A DNA stretch of 64,000 nt from Planctomycetales bacterium (lineage in GTDB: Bacteria > Planctomycetota > SZUA-567), in assembly GCA_025997475.1 (NCBI GenBank), contig BNUQ01000001.1, positions 59,073-123,072 of the forward strand, given 5' to 3'. Within the stretch, counting starts at the first letter, position 1; each line of letters opens with the position of its first letter. The position numbers were made by a program, and so were the translations under genes. The notes beneath the pieces were generated by a model. It had not been told where the DNA came from, ran no database searches, and worked only from the letters and a program-made list of their open reading frames with translations. Shown here piece after piece: positions 28,269 to 37,700 of this stretch.

Positions 28269-28354
28269 TGGTGCGGAAGAGAGGATTTGAACCTCCACGA
28301 GTGTAACCTCACCAGAACCTGAATCTGGCGCGTCTGCCGTTCCGCCACTTCCGC
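28269..28354 (-). tRNA. tRNA-Leu (anticodon CAG)
   Basis: Read on the minus strand: acceptor GCGGAAG pairs with CTTCCGC; the D arm contains GGCGGAACGGCAGACGC; the anticodon stem CCAGA/TCTGG frames the loop TTCAGGT with anticodon CAG; the long variable arm (TGAGGTTACACTCG) is typical of class II leucine tRNAs; the T arm is GGAGGTTCAAATCCTCT; an encoded CCA ends the gene. It is 86 bases with CCA and lies 40 bases upstream of the DUF4350-like gene on the same strand. Confidence 0.95.
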
Positions 28355-28516
28355 GCGGGCGAGTTGAAGACGCGAACTGTAAAAAATTCACGGCGACGGT
28401 CAAGAAGAGGGGGCGTAGCCGCCGCCGCCGCCGCGCAACGGGCAACGCTTGGGATAAATAACTTGTAACCGGCGCGGGGATTGGTAGATTCCGCATAGGT
28501 TGTTTTCAATGCGGTT

Positions 28517-28660
28517 GTTCTATTCAATTGCCACGCCTTTTAAGGCGTGGTGGGCGGTCAAAAAATAAAAGGGCTTTAGCCCAAATTAAATCATTCGGCT
28601 AAAGTCGGTCATTTTCTAACGCTGACCACGCCCTAAAGGGCGTGGCAATTGAATAGAGCA
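28517..28660. mobile_element. family iii palindromic element (MITE-like), copy A
   Basis: The ends are TTCTATTCAATTGCCACGCC and GGCGTGGCAATTGAATAGAGC, inverted. Inside are nested hairpins: CACGCCTTTTAAGGCGTG, GGGCTTTAGCCC and CACGCCCTAAAGGGCGTG. No coding capacity. The same ends and internal GGCTTTAGCCC/CGGCTAAAG units recur at 46889 and 59284. The remaining sequence between the tRNA and the next gene (28355-28720) shows no gene. Confidence 0.75.
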
Positions 28661-28720
28661 TCTCCAATCGGAATTTCTCCGTGTTCTCTCCGTTTGAGAA
28701 AAAATTAGGACCCCGGTCTG

Positions 28721-30850
28721 ATGAGCGCTCCGCAAAAAACGAAAACGAATTCCTTGCCGGTCGTGGCGCAAAAGAAATCGCCCGCCGCGTTGCCGCCGCG
28801 ACTGCTCGCCGCCGACACCGCTCGCAACAACACCAACGTCGTTTGGCAACCCGCGCCGTCGCGCTCCCTGAAAAACGAAAACACGGTGGTCCCGGCGTCC
28901 CAGTCCCAACGCACGGTTAATTGGCGCGAAGAAAACACGCAGGGAACCGGCGCCACCACCGAGGTGAAAGACCGCGAGGAAAGTTTGTCGGCGTCGGCGA
29001 AAAATTTTCGCCGCTGGCGCTGGCGCGAAGCGTTGCGACAGACCCTGCCCATCTCGCTGGCGATGGTCGTCGGCGTAACGCTGATTTTAATTTTCAATCT
29101 CCGCATCGTTTCGCAGGTGATATTGGAAGAAATCGCCCGCGCCGGCTTGATGAAGACCACGTCGTTAATTCACGTCGGCTCGCAAATTATCCGGCAGGCG
29201 CCCAACGAAGACGACTGGCCCGTGCAGATGCGCCTCATTTCCGCCGCCGACTACCGCGAGTTGACCTCCGACCCGAAAGTGCGCGACAAAAGCGAGGTGG
29301 AAAAAAATCTCTTCGCGCTGAACCACGGCAATTTGTTGAGCAGTTATTTTGTCGCCATGCCCACTTCCGCCACCGAAGAGGAACAATCGCTGTTGGTGCA
29401 ATTCGCCTACATTTACAGTTTTTTGCCGCCGGCGAAAAACAACGCGCCGCTCGCGACTTACGAACGCGACCGGCAGGGCAGAACCGACGGCTTGGAAATC
29501 CGCGCCAACGGCGCGTGGATGAGCGGCTTGTCGCTCGAAACGCCGATGATGAAGACGTTGAAAAACACCTGCGAAATTTGGCCCGGCATGGTGGCGCAAC
29601 GCGGCGGCAACAATCAGTTGCGCCAGCACCCCGTTCTGCTGTTTAAGATGTATATTTACAACAACGTGGACGCGCCCGCGACCGGCGGCGAGTCCGACCA
29701 ACACGACGGCAACCGTCTCGACGGTGCGCGTTTCGACGGTAACCGTCTCACGCCGACCGCCGACTTGGCGGCAAGCCAAGCCATCGGTTACGTGATGTTA
29801 GGCGTCGGCGCGGACCAAATCGCGATTGCCACCAAACAAGTGCAAATGCGCACGTTGGTCGTCAGCGTCGGCATCGTGCTGTTGGTCAGTATTTTTTATC
29901 TCTTCGTCGGTTATTTCGGCACGCGCAAATTGGAGATGTTGTTGCTCGACATCGAGCAAGTCGCCGACGGAAATTTTCGCCACACCAGCGTCGTCGCCCG
30001 TAATCCGGGCTTGCTCGGCGAATTGGCGCGCCACTTCAACGCGATGATTGAAAAACTCGCCGGCGCGCAAACCGATGAAAAAAAATTGGCGGCAATTCGC
30101 ACGGAACTCGACATCGCGCGGGAAATTCAGGTCAAACTTTTGCCGACGCGTCTGCCGCGCATCAAAGGTCTCGACCTCTTCGCCGATTACAAACCGGCGA
30201 AGGAAGTCGGCGGCGACTATTACGATTTCTTTCCGGTGGACCACGACCATATCGGCATCGTCGTCGCCGACGTGTCGGGCAAGGGCGTGCCGGGATGCGT
30301 GGTGATGGCGACGGCGCGCACGGTGTTGCGGTTTATCGTAACCGGTCGGCTGTCCACCGCCGACGCGATGAAACGCACCAACGCGCTCGTCGCGCAGGAC
30401 ATCCGGCGGGGAATGTTTATCACCGCGTATTACCTGATTTACAACGTGCGCACCTGCGAACTCACCGGCTCTTCGGCGGGGCATAATCCGATGGTGATTG
30501 TCCACGCCAACGGCGAATGCGATAAAATCAACCCGAAAGGCATCGCGCTGGGCTTCGACAAAGGCAAAATTTTCAACCGGATGATTCAGGAAGAAAAAGT
30601 CCAACTGCAAAAAGGCGACCGCGTGGTGCTTTACACCGACGGCGTGGTCGAAGCGATGAACTTAGAAAACGAGGAATACACCGACGAGCGTTTTTACGCT
30701 TTTTGCGCCAAAAACGCCGAACAATCGAGCGAGGATTTTGTCGGCGCCCTACTGGCGGACTTAAACACCCACCGCCACAGCCGCGACACGCGCAAAAAAC
30801 ACGCCGAGCAACACGACGATATTACGGTGGTAACGTTTCGGGTAATGTGA
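28721..30850 (+). CDS. membrane PP2C (SpoIIE/RsbU-type) phosphatase with HAMP
   Basis: Serine phosphatase expected to dephosphorylate an anti-sigma antagonist such as the STAS protein encoded next. It is 709 aa. Residues 1-105 are polar and low complexity. There are membrane segments near 109-130 and 375-397 with an extracytoplasmic sensor region between. A HAMP-like linker has NPGLLGELARHFNAMI. The phosphatase domain has EIQVKLLPTRLPRIKGLDLF, the metal-binding GGDYYDFF, VADVSGKGVPG, the SAGHNP motif, YTDGVVEAMN and DDITVVTFRV. In the sensor region a 15-nt tandem repeat (29702-29746) encodes HDGNR-LDGAR-FDGNR. ATG at 28721 is the first start; a weak ribosome binding site leaves it uncertain. 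Confidence 0.9.
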   Translation: MSAPQKTKTNSLPVVAQKKSPAALPPRLLAADTARNNTNVVWQPAPSRSLKNENTVVPASQSQRTVNWREENTQGTGATTEVKDREESLSASAKNFRRWRWREALRQTLPISLAMVVGVTLILIFNLRIVSQVILEEIARAGLMKTTSLIHVGSQIIRQAPNEDDWPVQMRLISAADYRELTSDPKVRDKSEVEKNLFALNHGNLLSSYFVAMPTSATEEEQSLLVQFAYIYSFLPPAKNNAPLATYERDRQGRTDGLEIRANGAWMSGLSLETPMMKTLKNTCEIWPGMVAQRGGNNQLRQHPVLLFKMYIYNNVDAPATGGESDQHDGNRLDGARFDGNRLTPTADLAASQAIGYVMLGVGADQIAIATKQVQMRTLVVSVGIVLLVSIFYLFVGYFGTRKLEMLLLDIEQVADGNFRHTSVVARNPGLLGELARHFNAMIEKLAGAQTDEKKLAAIRTELDIAREIQVKLLPTRLPRIKGLDLFADYKPAKEVGGDYYDFFPVDHDHIGIVVADVSGKGVPGCVVMATARTVLRFIVTGRLSTADAMKRTNALVAQDIRRGMFITAYYLIYNVRTCELTGSSAGHNPMVIVHANGECDKINPKGIALGFDKGKIFNRMIQEEKVQLQKGDRVVLYTDGVVEAMNLENEEYTDERFYAFCAKNAEQSSEDFVGALLADLNTHRHSRDTRKKHAEQHDDITVVTFRVM
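29702..29746 (+). repeat. 15-nt coding tandem repeat (3 units) in RsbU-like gene
   Basis: Three 15-nt units, coding HDGNR, LDGAR and FDGNR in frame. The middle unit CTCGACGGTGCGCGT differs by one base from a unit in tsaB at 33891-33905 (read on its coding strand). The surrounding protein is not otherwise related. Confidence 0.8.
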
Positions 30851-30915
30851 GCCCGTCGCCTTGATTTTCCGCCGCTTGCCGCGACAATCCGCCGCTTGGG
30901 ATACGGAGATATAAG

Positions 30916-31290
30916 ATGGACGTATTAAAAATATCGGCGAAAAGCGCGGGCGACCACGTCGTCGTTACGTTGGACGGTGCCTTGAACACCGCGTCGTTCG
31001 ACGATTTGGACAAGTCCTTCGCGACCTTGTTCAAAAAGGGTTTTCATCGGCTGATTATCAACTTGGAAAAGTTGACTTACGTGTCGTCGGCGGGTATCGG
31101 CGTGTTTATCGGCTATCAACCGATGGCGCAGGAAAGCGGCGGCAATATCGTCCTGATGAAACCTATCGAATCCGTGCGCGAAGTGTTTGATTTGTTGGGC
31201 TTGACCGACATCTGCGCCGTGGTCAACACTTACGACGAAGCCAAAGCCGAAATGGCGAAAGCCGGCGGCTCCGGCGGCGTGGTGGAATAG
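30916..31290 (+). CDS. STAS-domain anti-sigma factor antagonist
   Basis: RsbV/SpoIIAA-type partner-switching protein. It is 124 aa; the STAS core reads VVVTLDGALNTASFDDLDKS, then INLEKLTYVSSAGIGVFIG with the phosphorylatable Ser in SSAGIG, and VFDLLGLTDI. A GGSGG tail ends it. It lies 65 bases after the RsbU-like phosphatase, its probable regulator. No anti-sigma kinase (RsbW) or sigma factor gene is in the window. Confidence 0.93.
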   Translation: MDVLKISAKSAGDHVVVTLDGALNTASFDDLDKSFATLFKKGFHRLIINLEKLTYVSSAGIGVFIGYQPMAQESGGNIVLMKPIESVREVFDLLGLTDICAVVNTYDEAKAEMAKAGGSGGVVE

Positions 31291-31295
31291 AAAGG

Positions 31296-31407
31296 CAATT
31301 AACAATTAACAATTAACAATTGTGGAATTTGATTTTCAAATTCGCGAAGCGAAATCGGTAACGGAGCGAAGCGACCGCCGCCATTGTTAATGGTTAATGG
31401 TTAATTG
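31296..31407. repeat. 7-mer-arm inverted repeat with CGCGAAGCG core (family i)
   Basis: Left arm CAATTAACAATTAACAATT..., core TTCAAATTCGCGAAGCGAAA, a second GAGCGAAGCGAC motif, right arm CATTGTTAATGGTTAATGG. Nearly the same core occurs at 31650-31770, only ~350 bases away. Confidence 0.85.
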
Positions 31408-31415
31408 AATAAAAG

Positions 31416-31643
31416 ATGTCCGCGCTCGCCCTGATTTTTTTCGTCGTCGCGTTGTGGTCTTTCGCTTACGCGCTCGGACAGACCTCGCAATTGTTTTTGC
31501 CCGCGATGCCGGCGGGCGACGAAGAAATTTTGCCCGCCGCCTATTCAATTCTTCATCGCCGTTTCATCATCAAAACCGCCCTTGGCGGTTACGCGCTGGC
31601 GGGCGGCTACGCCGTCGCCGCCGCCGGTTTTTGGCGATGGTAA
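31416..31643 (+). CDS. small membrane protein, unknown
   Basis: 75 aa. There are two predicted membrane segments: ALALIFFVVALWSFAYALG (about 3-22) and a Gly/Ala-rich one near the end (ALGGYALAGGYAVAAAGF). Between them is a short loop with HRRF. There is no strong ribosome binding site. It lies between two near-identical repeat hairpins on the same strand as the STAS and TPR genes. Coding is plausible because of its codon use and flanking layout, but it is not certain. Confidence 0.5.
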   Translation: MSALALIFFVVALWSFAYALGQTSQLFLPAMPAGDEEILPAAYSILHRRFIIKTALGGYALAGGYAVAAAGFWRW

Positions 31644-31649
31644 CGAGTT

Positions 31650-31770
31650 CAATTAACAATTAACAATTAACAATTGTGGAATTTTTATTTTCAAATTAGC
31701 GAAGCGAAATTGATAATGGAGCGAAGCGACAACCGCCATTGTAAATTGTAAATTGTTAATTGTTAATTGC
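31650..31770. repeat. 7-mer-arm inverted repeat (family i)
   Basis: Left arm CAATTAACAATTAACAATT..., core TCAAATTAGCGAAGCGAAATTG plus GAGCGAAGCGAC, right arm GTAAATTGTAAATTGTTAATT. A close sister of the copy at 31296-31407. Confidence 0.85.
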
Positions 31771-31773
31771 CCT

Positions 31774-32460
31774 ATGGAAGCGCTTTTAGCCGAAGCCGAC
31801 GCGCTGTTGAATGCCGGTCGCCCCGACGACGCGGCGGCGTTACTCCGCGCCAAGTGGGAACACGCGCCGGACAACGCGGCGCTCGCCAACGCTTATGCCT
31901 GCGTCTGTTTCCATTTGGGGCGGACGGTCGAGGCGAAAAAAATTTTCGCCGCCTTGCGCGACAATTTCCCGCCCGACGCGCAAACGCTCAACAATCTCGG
32001 CTATCTGCACCTCAACGAAGGCGACCACGCGGCGGCGGCGGCGTGTTTCCGCTCTGCGCGCGAACTCGCGCCGGAGGATTTGGAGATTCGTTTGAATTGG
32101 GCGACGGCGCTTAGCCGCGGCGGCGACGCGACGGGGGCGTTGCAAATTCTGGACGAAATTATCGCCGCCACGCCGCGCGCGGTCATCGCGCACAACAATC
32201 GCGGCGTCGTCTTGCGGCGGTTGGAGCGGCTGACCGAAGCGCGCGAAGCGTTCACCGCCGCGTTGGCGTTAGACCCCAACGACGCCACCGCGCTGAACAA
32301 TCTCGGCTATTTGGAACTCGCCGCCGAGAATTTGGACGCGGCGAAAGATTATTTCACCCGCGCCGTGGCGAACGCCCCGCGCAACCGCGCCCACGCCGCC
32401 AACCTCGCGTTAGTCGAACGCAAGTTGAAAGAACGGGAGGAGAGCAGAGTTGAAAGTTGA
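31774..32460 (+). CDS. tetratricopeptide-repeat protein
   Basis: 228 aa made of TPR units: EALLAEADALLNAGRPDDAA, NAYACVCFHLGRTVEAKKIF, NNLGYLHLNEGDHAAAAACF, ALSRGGDATGALQILDEI, HNNRGVVLRRLERLTEAREA and NNLGYLELAAENLDAAKDYF, each with the small/aromatic TPR pattern. No signal peptide, so probably a cytoplasmic scaffold. The last residues (SRVES) and the stop codon derive from a GTTGAAAG repeat. The partner is unknown. Confidence 0.88.
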   Translation: MEALLAEADALLNAGRPDDAAALLRAKWEHAPDNAALANAYACVCFHLGRTVEAKKIFAALRDNFPPDAQTLNNLGYLHLNEGDHAAAAACFRSARELAPEDLEIRLNWATALSRGGDATGALQILDEIIAATPRAVIAHNNRGVVLRRLERLTEAREAFTAALALDPNDATALNNLGYLELAAENLDAAKDYFTRAVANAPRNRAHAANLALVERKLKEREESRVES

Positions 32461-32563
32461 AAGTTGAAAGTTGAAAGTTGAAATTGCGCGAAACGAAAAA
32501 TTAGACACGAAAATTTGCTTGCTCTTGATTATCGAACAGGTCTGTTTCAACTCCTAACTCTTA
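32443..32563. repeat. 7-mer-arm inverted repeat, GTTGAAA dialect (family i)
   Basis: GAGTTGAAAGTTGAAAGTTGAAAG, then a GCGCGAAACG core, then CAACTCCTAACTCTTAAC. It overlaps the last codons of the TPR gene and abuts the family ii element at 32564. Confidence 0.75.
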
Positions 32564-32760
32564 ACTCATGTTACGTGATTTTGTCATCATCAACTCTGCT
32601 AAAAGCCCCGATAGGGGCTTAAGGTGAATAACCCCGACCGGCGCGACGAGAGCGCGCGTCGCTTGGTCGGGGTTATTCATATTAAACGCCTACGGCGTTT
32701 TTTAAGGATTTTTACTTTTATCAAGCCGGTTGCGATTTTGGGGAACGCGTAACATGAGTT
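32564..32760. mobile_element. family ii palindromic element (MITE-like), copy E1
   Basis: Terminal inverted repeats ACTCATGTTACG / CGTAACATGAGT (perfect 12 bases). Inside: hairpin AAGCCCCGATAGGGGCTT, a 14-base stem GAATAACCCCGACC / GGTCGGGGTTATTC, and hairpin AACGCCTACGGCGTT followed by TTTTTAAGG. No coding capacity. It shares its end hairpins with the copies at 54647 and 63434. A further TCAACTC array (32761-32816) follows; there is no gene in 32461-32817. Confidence 0.75.
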
Positions 32761-32768
32761 CTCAACTT

Positions 32769-32811
<43 letters not shown>

Positions 32812-32817
32812 GCTCTT

Positions 32818-33375
32818 TCACCGCCCAATCAAATCCAGAAATTCGGTGCGGGTCGAGAGTTCGTCGCGGAACGAACCCAATACCGACGAGGTGGTGAGCG
32901 AGGAATTTTGTTTTTCGACGCCGCGCATCATCATACACATATGGCGGCATTCCAGCACCACGCCGACGCCGACGGCGCCGGTTACTTGTTGAATCGCGTC
33001 GGCGATTTGCGCGGTGAGCCGTTCCTGAATTTGCAAGCGGCGCGCGAACATATTGACGATGCGCGCCAATTTGCTGATGCCGAGCAATTTTTGGCGCGGG
33101 ATGTAGCCGATGTGGCATTTGCCGTAAAACGGCAACAAGTGATGTTCGCAGAGCGAATAAATTTCAATGTCGCGGCAGATAATCATATCGTGCGACGCGG
33201 CGGTAAAGACCGCGTCGTTGACGACGGCGCGGAGTTCCTGCCCGTAACCGGCGGTCAAAAACTTGAACGCTTGCGCGACGCGCGCCGGCGTTTTTTGCAA
33301 CCCTTCGCGGGCGGGGTCTTCGCCGATTTCGCGCAACAGTTCGGCGATTAGTTGTTCGACACGAGTGTCATTCAT
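32818..33375 (-). CDS. folE: GTP cyclohydrolase I
   Basis: Converts GTP to 7,8-dihydroneopterin triphosphate for folate, queuosine or pterin synthesis. It is 185 aa. It shows [20 protein letters not shown], then [20 protein letters not shown] with the zinc ligands (Cys and the His pair), [18 protein letters not shown] with IQERLT, and the third zinc ligand Cys in [14 protein letters not shown]. Active-site elements are intact. It is adjacent to tsaB, with only repeats between. Confidence 0.96.
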   Translation of the reverse strand: MNDTRVEQLIAELLREIGEDPAREGLQKTPARVAQAFKFLTAGYGQELRAVVNDAVFTAASHDMIICRDIEIYSLCEHHLLPFYGKCHIGYIPRQKLLGISKLARIVNMFARRLQIQERLTAQIADAIQQVTGAVGVGVVLECRHMCMMMRGVEKQNSSLTTSSVLGSFRDELSTRTEFLDLIGR

Positions 33376-33378
33376 TTT

Positions 33379-33511
33379 AGAGTTGAGAGTTTAGAGTTAG
33401 AAGTTAAAAGTTAAAAGTTAAAAGTTGAAAGTTGAAATGTGGATTTATTTGAAAAATGCGCGAAGCGCATCCGCTAAATTTCTAACTTTTAACTTTCAAC
33501 TCTCAACTCTG
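33379..33511. repeat. 7-mer-arm inverted repeat with GCGCGAAGCGC core (family i)
   Basis: GAGTTGAGAGTTTAGAGTTAGAAG and further GTTAAAA units, core ATGCGCGAAGCGCAT, right arm CTAACTTTTAACTTTCAACTCTC. The right arm supplies the last codons (ELRVES) and stop of tsaB. Confidence 0.85.
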
Positions 33512-34292
33512 ACTTTTCAAATCGGCACGGCGATTCGTCGCGGCGCAGGTAACGCGGCGCAAAAGACAACGGTTCGACGACTTCGCCGCCGCCGCGCGCG
33601 GCAATTTCCGCCACCGCCGCCGCTAACGGCGGCTCACCGGAATACGGGAAAAATTTGACGCCGCGCTCTATCGGCGGCGCGAAAATATCCGGCGTTTTTT
33701 CCCAGCCGCCGCCGACCACAACCGTATTTTCATCGAGCATCGGCGCGACCGTCGCCGGCGACAGCGCGACGTCTTTCTCCCGCGCTCGCGGCATTCCGTC
33801 CGGCGCGATGGCGTAAAAACCGCAATATAGTTCGTCGGCGCGCGCGGTTTGTAAGGCGACAATTTTCGCCGCGCCGTCAAGACGATTATCGTCAAGACGC
33901 GCACCGTCAAGACGCTTATCGTCAAGATGCGCGGCATCAAGATTAGCCGACCGCGTCGCCGCCAACGTCAGCGCCGCCAAACTGGAAACGACGACTAATT
34001 TTTTTTGCAAACTCCACGCCAACGTTTTCGCCGCCATCACGCCGATGCGCGTGCCGGTGTAACTCCCCGGTCCGCCGCCGACCGCGACAGTGGTAATTTC
34101 CGCCAACTCAATTTTATTTTGCCGCAGTAAATCCCGCGCCGCGGCAACGAGCAACCGCCCGTGTTGCCAGCCGTCGGCGAGGGTCGCGACCGCCGCGATT
34201 TTTTCGCGGTCGCCGCGTCCGTCGCGCTCGCCGCGCTCATCGTGTAGCGCGACGCTACCGAATGGCGAAGAAGTGTCTAACGCCAAGAGCAT
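33489..34292 (-). CDS. tsaB: tRNA threonylcarbamoyladenosine biosynthesis protein TsaB, with repeat insertion
   Basis: Partner of TsaD and TsaE in making t6A37 on ANN-decoding tRNAs. It is 267 aa. It shows LLALDTSSPFGSVAL at the start and AVGGGPGSYTGTRIGVMAAK, TsaB signatures of the ASKHA fold, then QTARADELYCGFY. It is longer than E. coli TsaB (231 aa): about 20 residues made of LDAAH/LDDKR/LDGAR/LDDNR/LDGAA pentads sit in the loop before KIVALQ, encoded by the tandem repeat at 33876-33950. The C-terminal RVES and stop come from an adjacent intergenic repeat. No TsaD or TsaE nearby. Confidence 0.9.
   Translation of the reverse strand: MLLALDTSSPFGSVALHDERGERDGRGDREKIAAVATLADGWQHGRLLVAAARDLLRQNKIELAEITTVAVGGGPGSYTGTRIGVMAAKTLAWSLQKKLVVVSSLAALTLAATRSANLDAAHLDDKRLDGARLDDNRLDGAAKIVALQTARADELYCGFYAIAPDGMPRAREKDVALSPATVAPMLDENTVVVGGGWEKTPDIFAPPIERGVKFFPYSGEPPLAAAVAEIAARGGGEVVEPLSFAPRYLRRDESPCRFEKSELRVES
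33876..33950 (-). repeat. 15-nt coding tandem repeat (about 5 units) in tsaB
   Basis: On the plus strand the units are 33876-33890, 33891-33905, 33906-33920, 33921-33935 and a diverged 33936-33950, each starting GTCAAGA or ATCAAGA. They encode L-D-(D/G/A)-(N/K/A)-R type pentads in frame within a surface loop. Confidence 0.85.
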
Positions 34293-34408
34293 TCGTGTCT
34301 CCGCAAAAACCGCTCTTATCCGACAAAGTAAAAAAAAATCAACCGCCCGACATCGCCGGCGCGCTTGACGGGAGCGACTTGCTCGCCGGCGGCTTGTTCG
34401 CCCGCGAA

Positions 34409-34432
34409 AACGGGTGGTCTTTTTTTAAGGGG
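34409..34432 (+). terminator. terminator-like hairpin next to the inverted repeat
   Basis: CGCCCG CGAAAA CGGGTG forms a 6-bp stem (one G-T pair) followed by GTCTTTTTTT. No + strand gene ends nearby, so its role is unclear; it may be part of the mobile boundary. Confidence 0.3.
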
Positions 34433-34770
34433 TTAAGAACCTATCTCTTTATCAAGATTAGTTGCAATTGGTCGCGGCGATTATTAGACCTGCTATTAAC
34501 GTGCGTCGTCCCGTAGGGGACTCAGTCCCGTAGGACGCAATGTCGGTAGAAACGATACGGTAGAAATTCCCCGTCCCGTAGGGACGGAATGTCGGTAGAA
34601 ACCGTAGGACGGAATGTCGGTAGCGAGACATCAAGCGCCATTTAACCGACATTGCGTCCCTACCGACATTGCGCCCCCAAGGGGGCGGTTGTAGGTGGCG
34701 GCGACGTTTCTACCGACATTTTGCCCCTACGGGGCAAACCGCCGATTAGTTTGATATGCGGATAAGTTCT
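34433..34770. repeat. left arm of ~330-bp inverted repeat pair (family iv)
   Basis: It begins TTAAGAACCTATCTCTTTATC and ends GATATGCGGATAAGTTCT. It matches the reverse complement of 41027-41346 over nearly its full length with scattered substitutions and a few indels. The interior is built of repeated CCCGTAGGGACG and AATGTCGGTAGAAAC units. The last base is the first of the RND pump stop codon. No gene is seen in 34293-34769. Confidence 0.85.
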
Positions 34771-37700
34771 TATAGTTCCGCGCTTTCGTCCACCGGTTTA
34801 GGTTTCAGCGGATTGAAATACTCGCGCATTTTTTGGAACATCGCGTAGAGCGGCGGGACTAACACAATGCCCGCCACCGTCGCCAGCAACATTCCCGAAA
34901 ATGTCGTGATGCCGATGGCTTGGCGACTGCCCGCGCCCGCGCCCGTCGCAATCACCATCGGGAACACACCAATCAAAAACGACCACGCCGTCATCAACAC
35001 CGCGCGATAACGCACCCGCCCGCCGTTTTGCGCCGCCACTTCAATCGGCAGTCCTTCGTCTTCGCGCGCCTGTTTGGCAAATTCCGCCATCAGAATCGCG
35101 TTTTTGCCGGCAAGCCCGATGAGCATAATAAAGCCCAATTCCGCGTAAATGCTGATGGTCATTCCGCACAATTTCAAACCCAGCACCGCGCCGAGCAACG
35201 CCACCGCCACCGACGACACCACCGACAGCGGCATCGTCCAACTTTCATATTGCGCCACCAAAAACAGATAAGCGAAAATCAGCGACAGCATCATCAAATA
35301 GCCGATTTTTCCGGCGTTGCCGCGTTCTTGAAAACTCATATCCGTCCACGCGACGCTGTATCCGGGAAAATCCGCGCGCATAATTTCTTCAATCCGCGTC
35401 ATCAATTGGCTCGAACTAATCCCCGGTTTCGCCATCGACGTTACGGACGCGCTCCGCGCTTGCTCGAAACGGGTAACCACCCGCGGACCGACCGCGTAGC
35501 GCACTTTCGCCACCGCCGAAAGCGGCACTAATTTACCGGTCGTGCTTTGTAAATTTATTTTTTCGATGTCCGCGATGTTCGAGCGGTCGCCGCCTTCGGC
35601 TTGCATTTTCACCTTAAACGAAAAACCGTTGAAATTGAAATCGTTGATGTAGTAATCCGACAGATTCGCTTGCAGGGTCGAAAAAATCACATCGGTCGGC
35701 ACGTTCATAATTCGGGCTTTTTCGCGGTCGATTTCTAAAAACAACTGCGGCGTGTTGGCGTTATACGGCGAAAACGCCATCAAAGTTTCCGGCGCGGCAT
35801 TCAACTTTCCGAGCATTTGATTGAGCGCAATTTCGAGTTCCCGCGCCGACTGTCCGGCTTTCGCCTGCATCATAAAAGTAACGCCGCCGCTGACGCCCAA
35901 GCCCATAATCGCCGGCGGCTGAAAGACGTTGATTTTCGCCGACGGCACTTGCGCCGCCGCCATTGCCGCCTGCCTCATAATGGAATTAATCAGCAAATCC
36001 GGCGTTTTTCGTTCTTCCCACGGTTTCATTTCGACAATCGCCAAGCCCAAATTCTCGCCTTGTCCGCCCATAAAACTAAAACCGTTGACCACGACGACAT
36101 CTTGCACGCCGGGGATTTTCATCACGAGGTCGGAAAATTGCGCGCCGGCGTCGCGCGTCCGCGCCAAGGTCGCGCCCGGCGCCAGTTCAATTGCGGTCAA
36201 CACGCCGCCTTTGTCTTCGGGAGGCAAAAACGAAGTGAACAGCGAGCCGTGGGTCACATGTCCCAGTCCCAAAACCGCGGCGAAAATCGCGAGCGTAACC
36301 AACGATTTTCTCACCAAAAATTTCGTGCAGGTCAAATAGAAATTGCGCGAAAAATTCAGCCCCTTGTTGAACGGATTGAAGATGCGGCTGGGATTGTCGT
36401 TGGGGCGTAAAATCAACGAGCAAAGCGCGGGGCTGAGCGTCAGCGCGTTGATGGTTGAAAACACCAGCGCGACGCAGATGGTGACGGAAAATTGTTTGTA
36501 AATCGTGCCGACCATGCCGCCGTAAAAACCAATCGGCGCGTAGATGGCGATATTCACCAACGTCGTCGCCAAAATCGCACCGGTGATTTGTCCCATACTT
36601 TTGATGGTCGCTTGGCGCGCCGACAGTTTTTCATCGTGCATCAAACGGGTGATGTTTTCCACCACGACGATCGCGTCGTCAACTAACGAGCCGACGACGA
36701 GAATCAACGCGAACATCGTCAGCAAATTTACCGAATAGCCGAGCGGATACAGCACGAAAAACGTGCCCATCAACGACACGGGAATCGCCAGCGTCGGCAC
36801 GATAGTCGCGCGCCAACTTTGCAGAAAAAAGTAAGTGATGGCGACGACTAAAATCAAAGTCAAAATCAAGGTCTCGATAATTTCTTTCATACTGGCGCGG
36901 ATAAATTTCGTCGGGTCATAGCCGATGCGCACCTGCACGCCTTGCGGGAACGATTTCGCCAATTCCGCGACGCGCGCTTTGGCGGCGTTGGAAGCGGCGA
37001 GCGCGTTGGCGCCGGTGTTGCGATAAATCGCCAGCGCCGCCATCGGCTTGCCGTTAAAAGTCGCATTCCACGCATAACTGTCGGCGCCGAGTTCCACGCG
37101 GGCGATGTCGCGCAAATGCACGACCCGTCCGTCGGCGGTGGTGCGCACGACGATATCGCCGAATTGTTCGGGCGTGTTCAGCCGTCCAAGCGTGTTGACT
37201 TTTAGTTGCAAATAATCGTTGCTGTTCTCTGAGCCGATGGTGCCGGAGGCGGCTTGGAGATTTTGCGACTTAATCGCGCTCGCGAGGTCGCCGGGGGAAA
37301 TGCCCAATTCCGCCATTTTCATCGGGTCAAGCCAAATCCGCATCGCGTATTCGCTCGCGCCCATAATTTCGGTTTGGCTGATGCCGGGGATGCGCGCCAA
37401 TTCGTCCTTGACATTCATCCGCACGTAATTGCCTAATTCCAACATCGACATTTTGGTTTGCGTTTCGTCGATGGTGAAGACGAACAAACACAAAATATCG
37501 GTGGAGCGCTTAATCACGTTGACGCCGAGGGCGCGGGTTTCGGCGGGAAGTTTCGCCTCGGCGCGACGGACGGCGTTCTGCACGTTGACTTGCGCGATGT
37601 CGTCGTTGGAATTCGGCTCGAAAGAAATCGACAGCGAATACGAGCCGTTGTTGTTGGACTCGGACGAGAAGTACAGCATATCGTCCACGCCGTTCATTTC

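Noticed and set aside
28229..28496. N-terminal extension of the DUF4350-like protein through the tRNA-Leu gene
   Set aside because: It would translate the tRNA; the internal ATG at 28229 precedes the membrane segment at the expected distance.
34458..34652. 64-aa frame on the minus strand and its near-copy at 41127-41321
   Set aside because: Both are the same inverted repeat read twice; the sequence is made of CCCGTAGGG/GTCGGTAG units and has no ribosome binding site or protein-like pattern.
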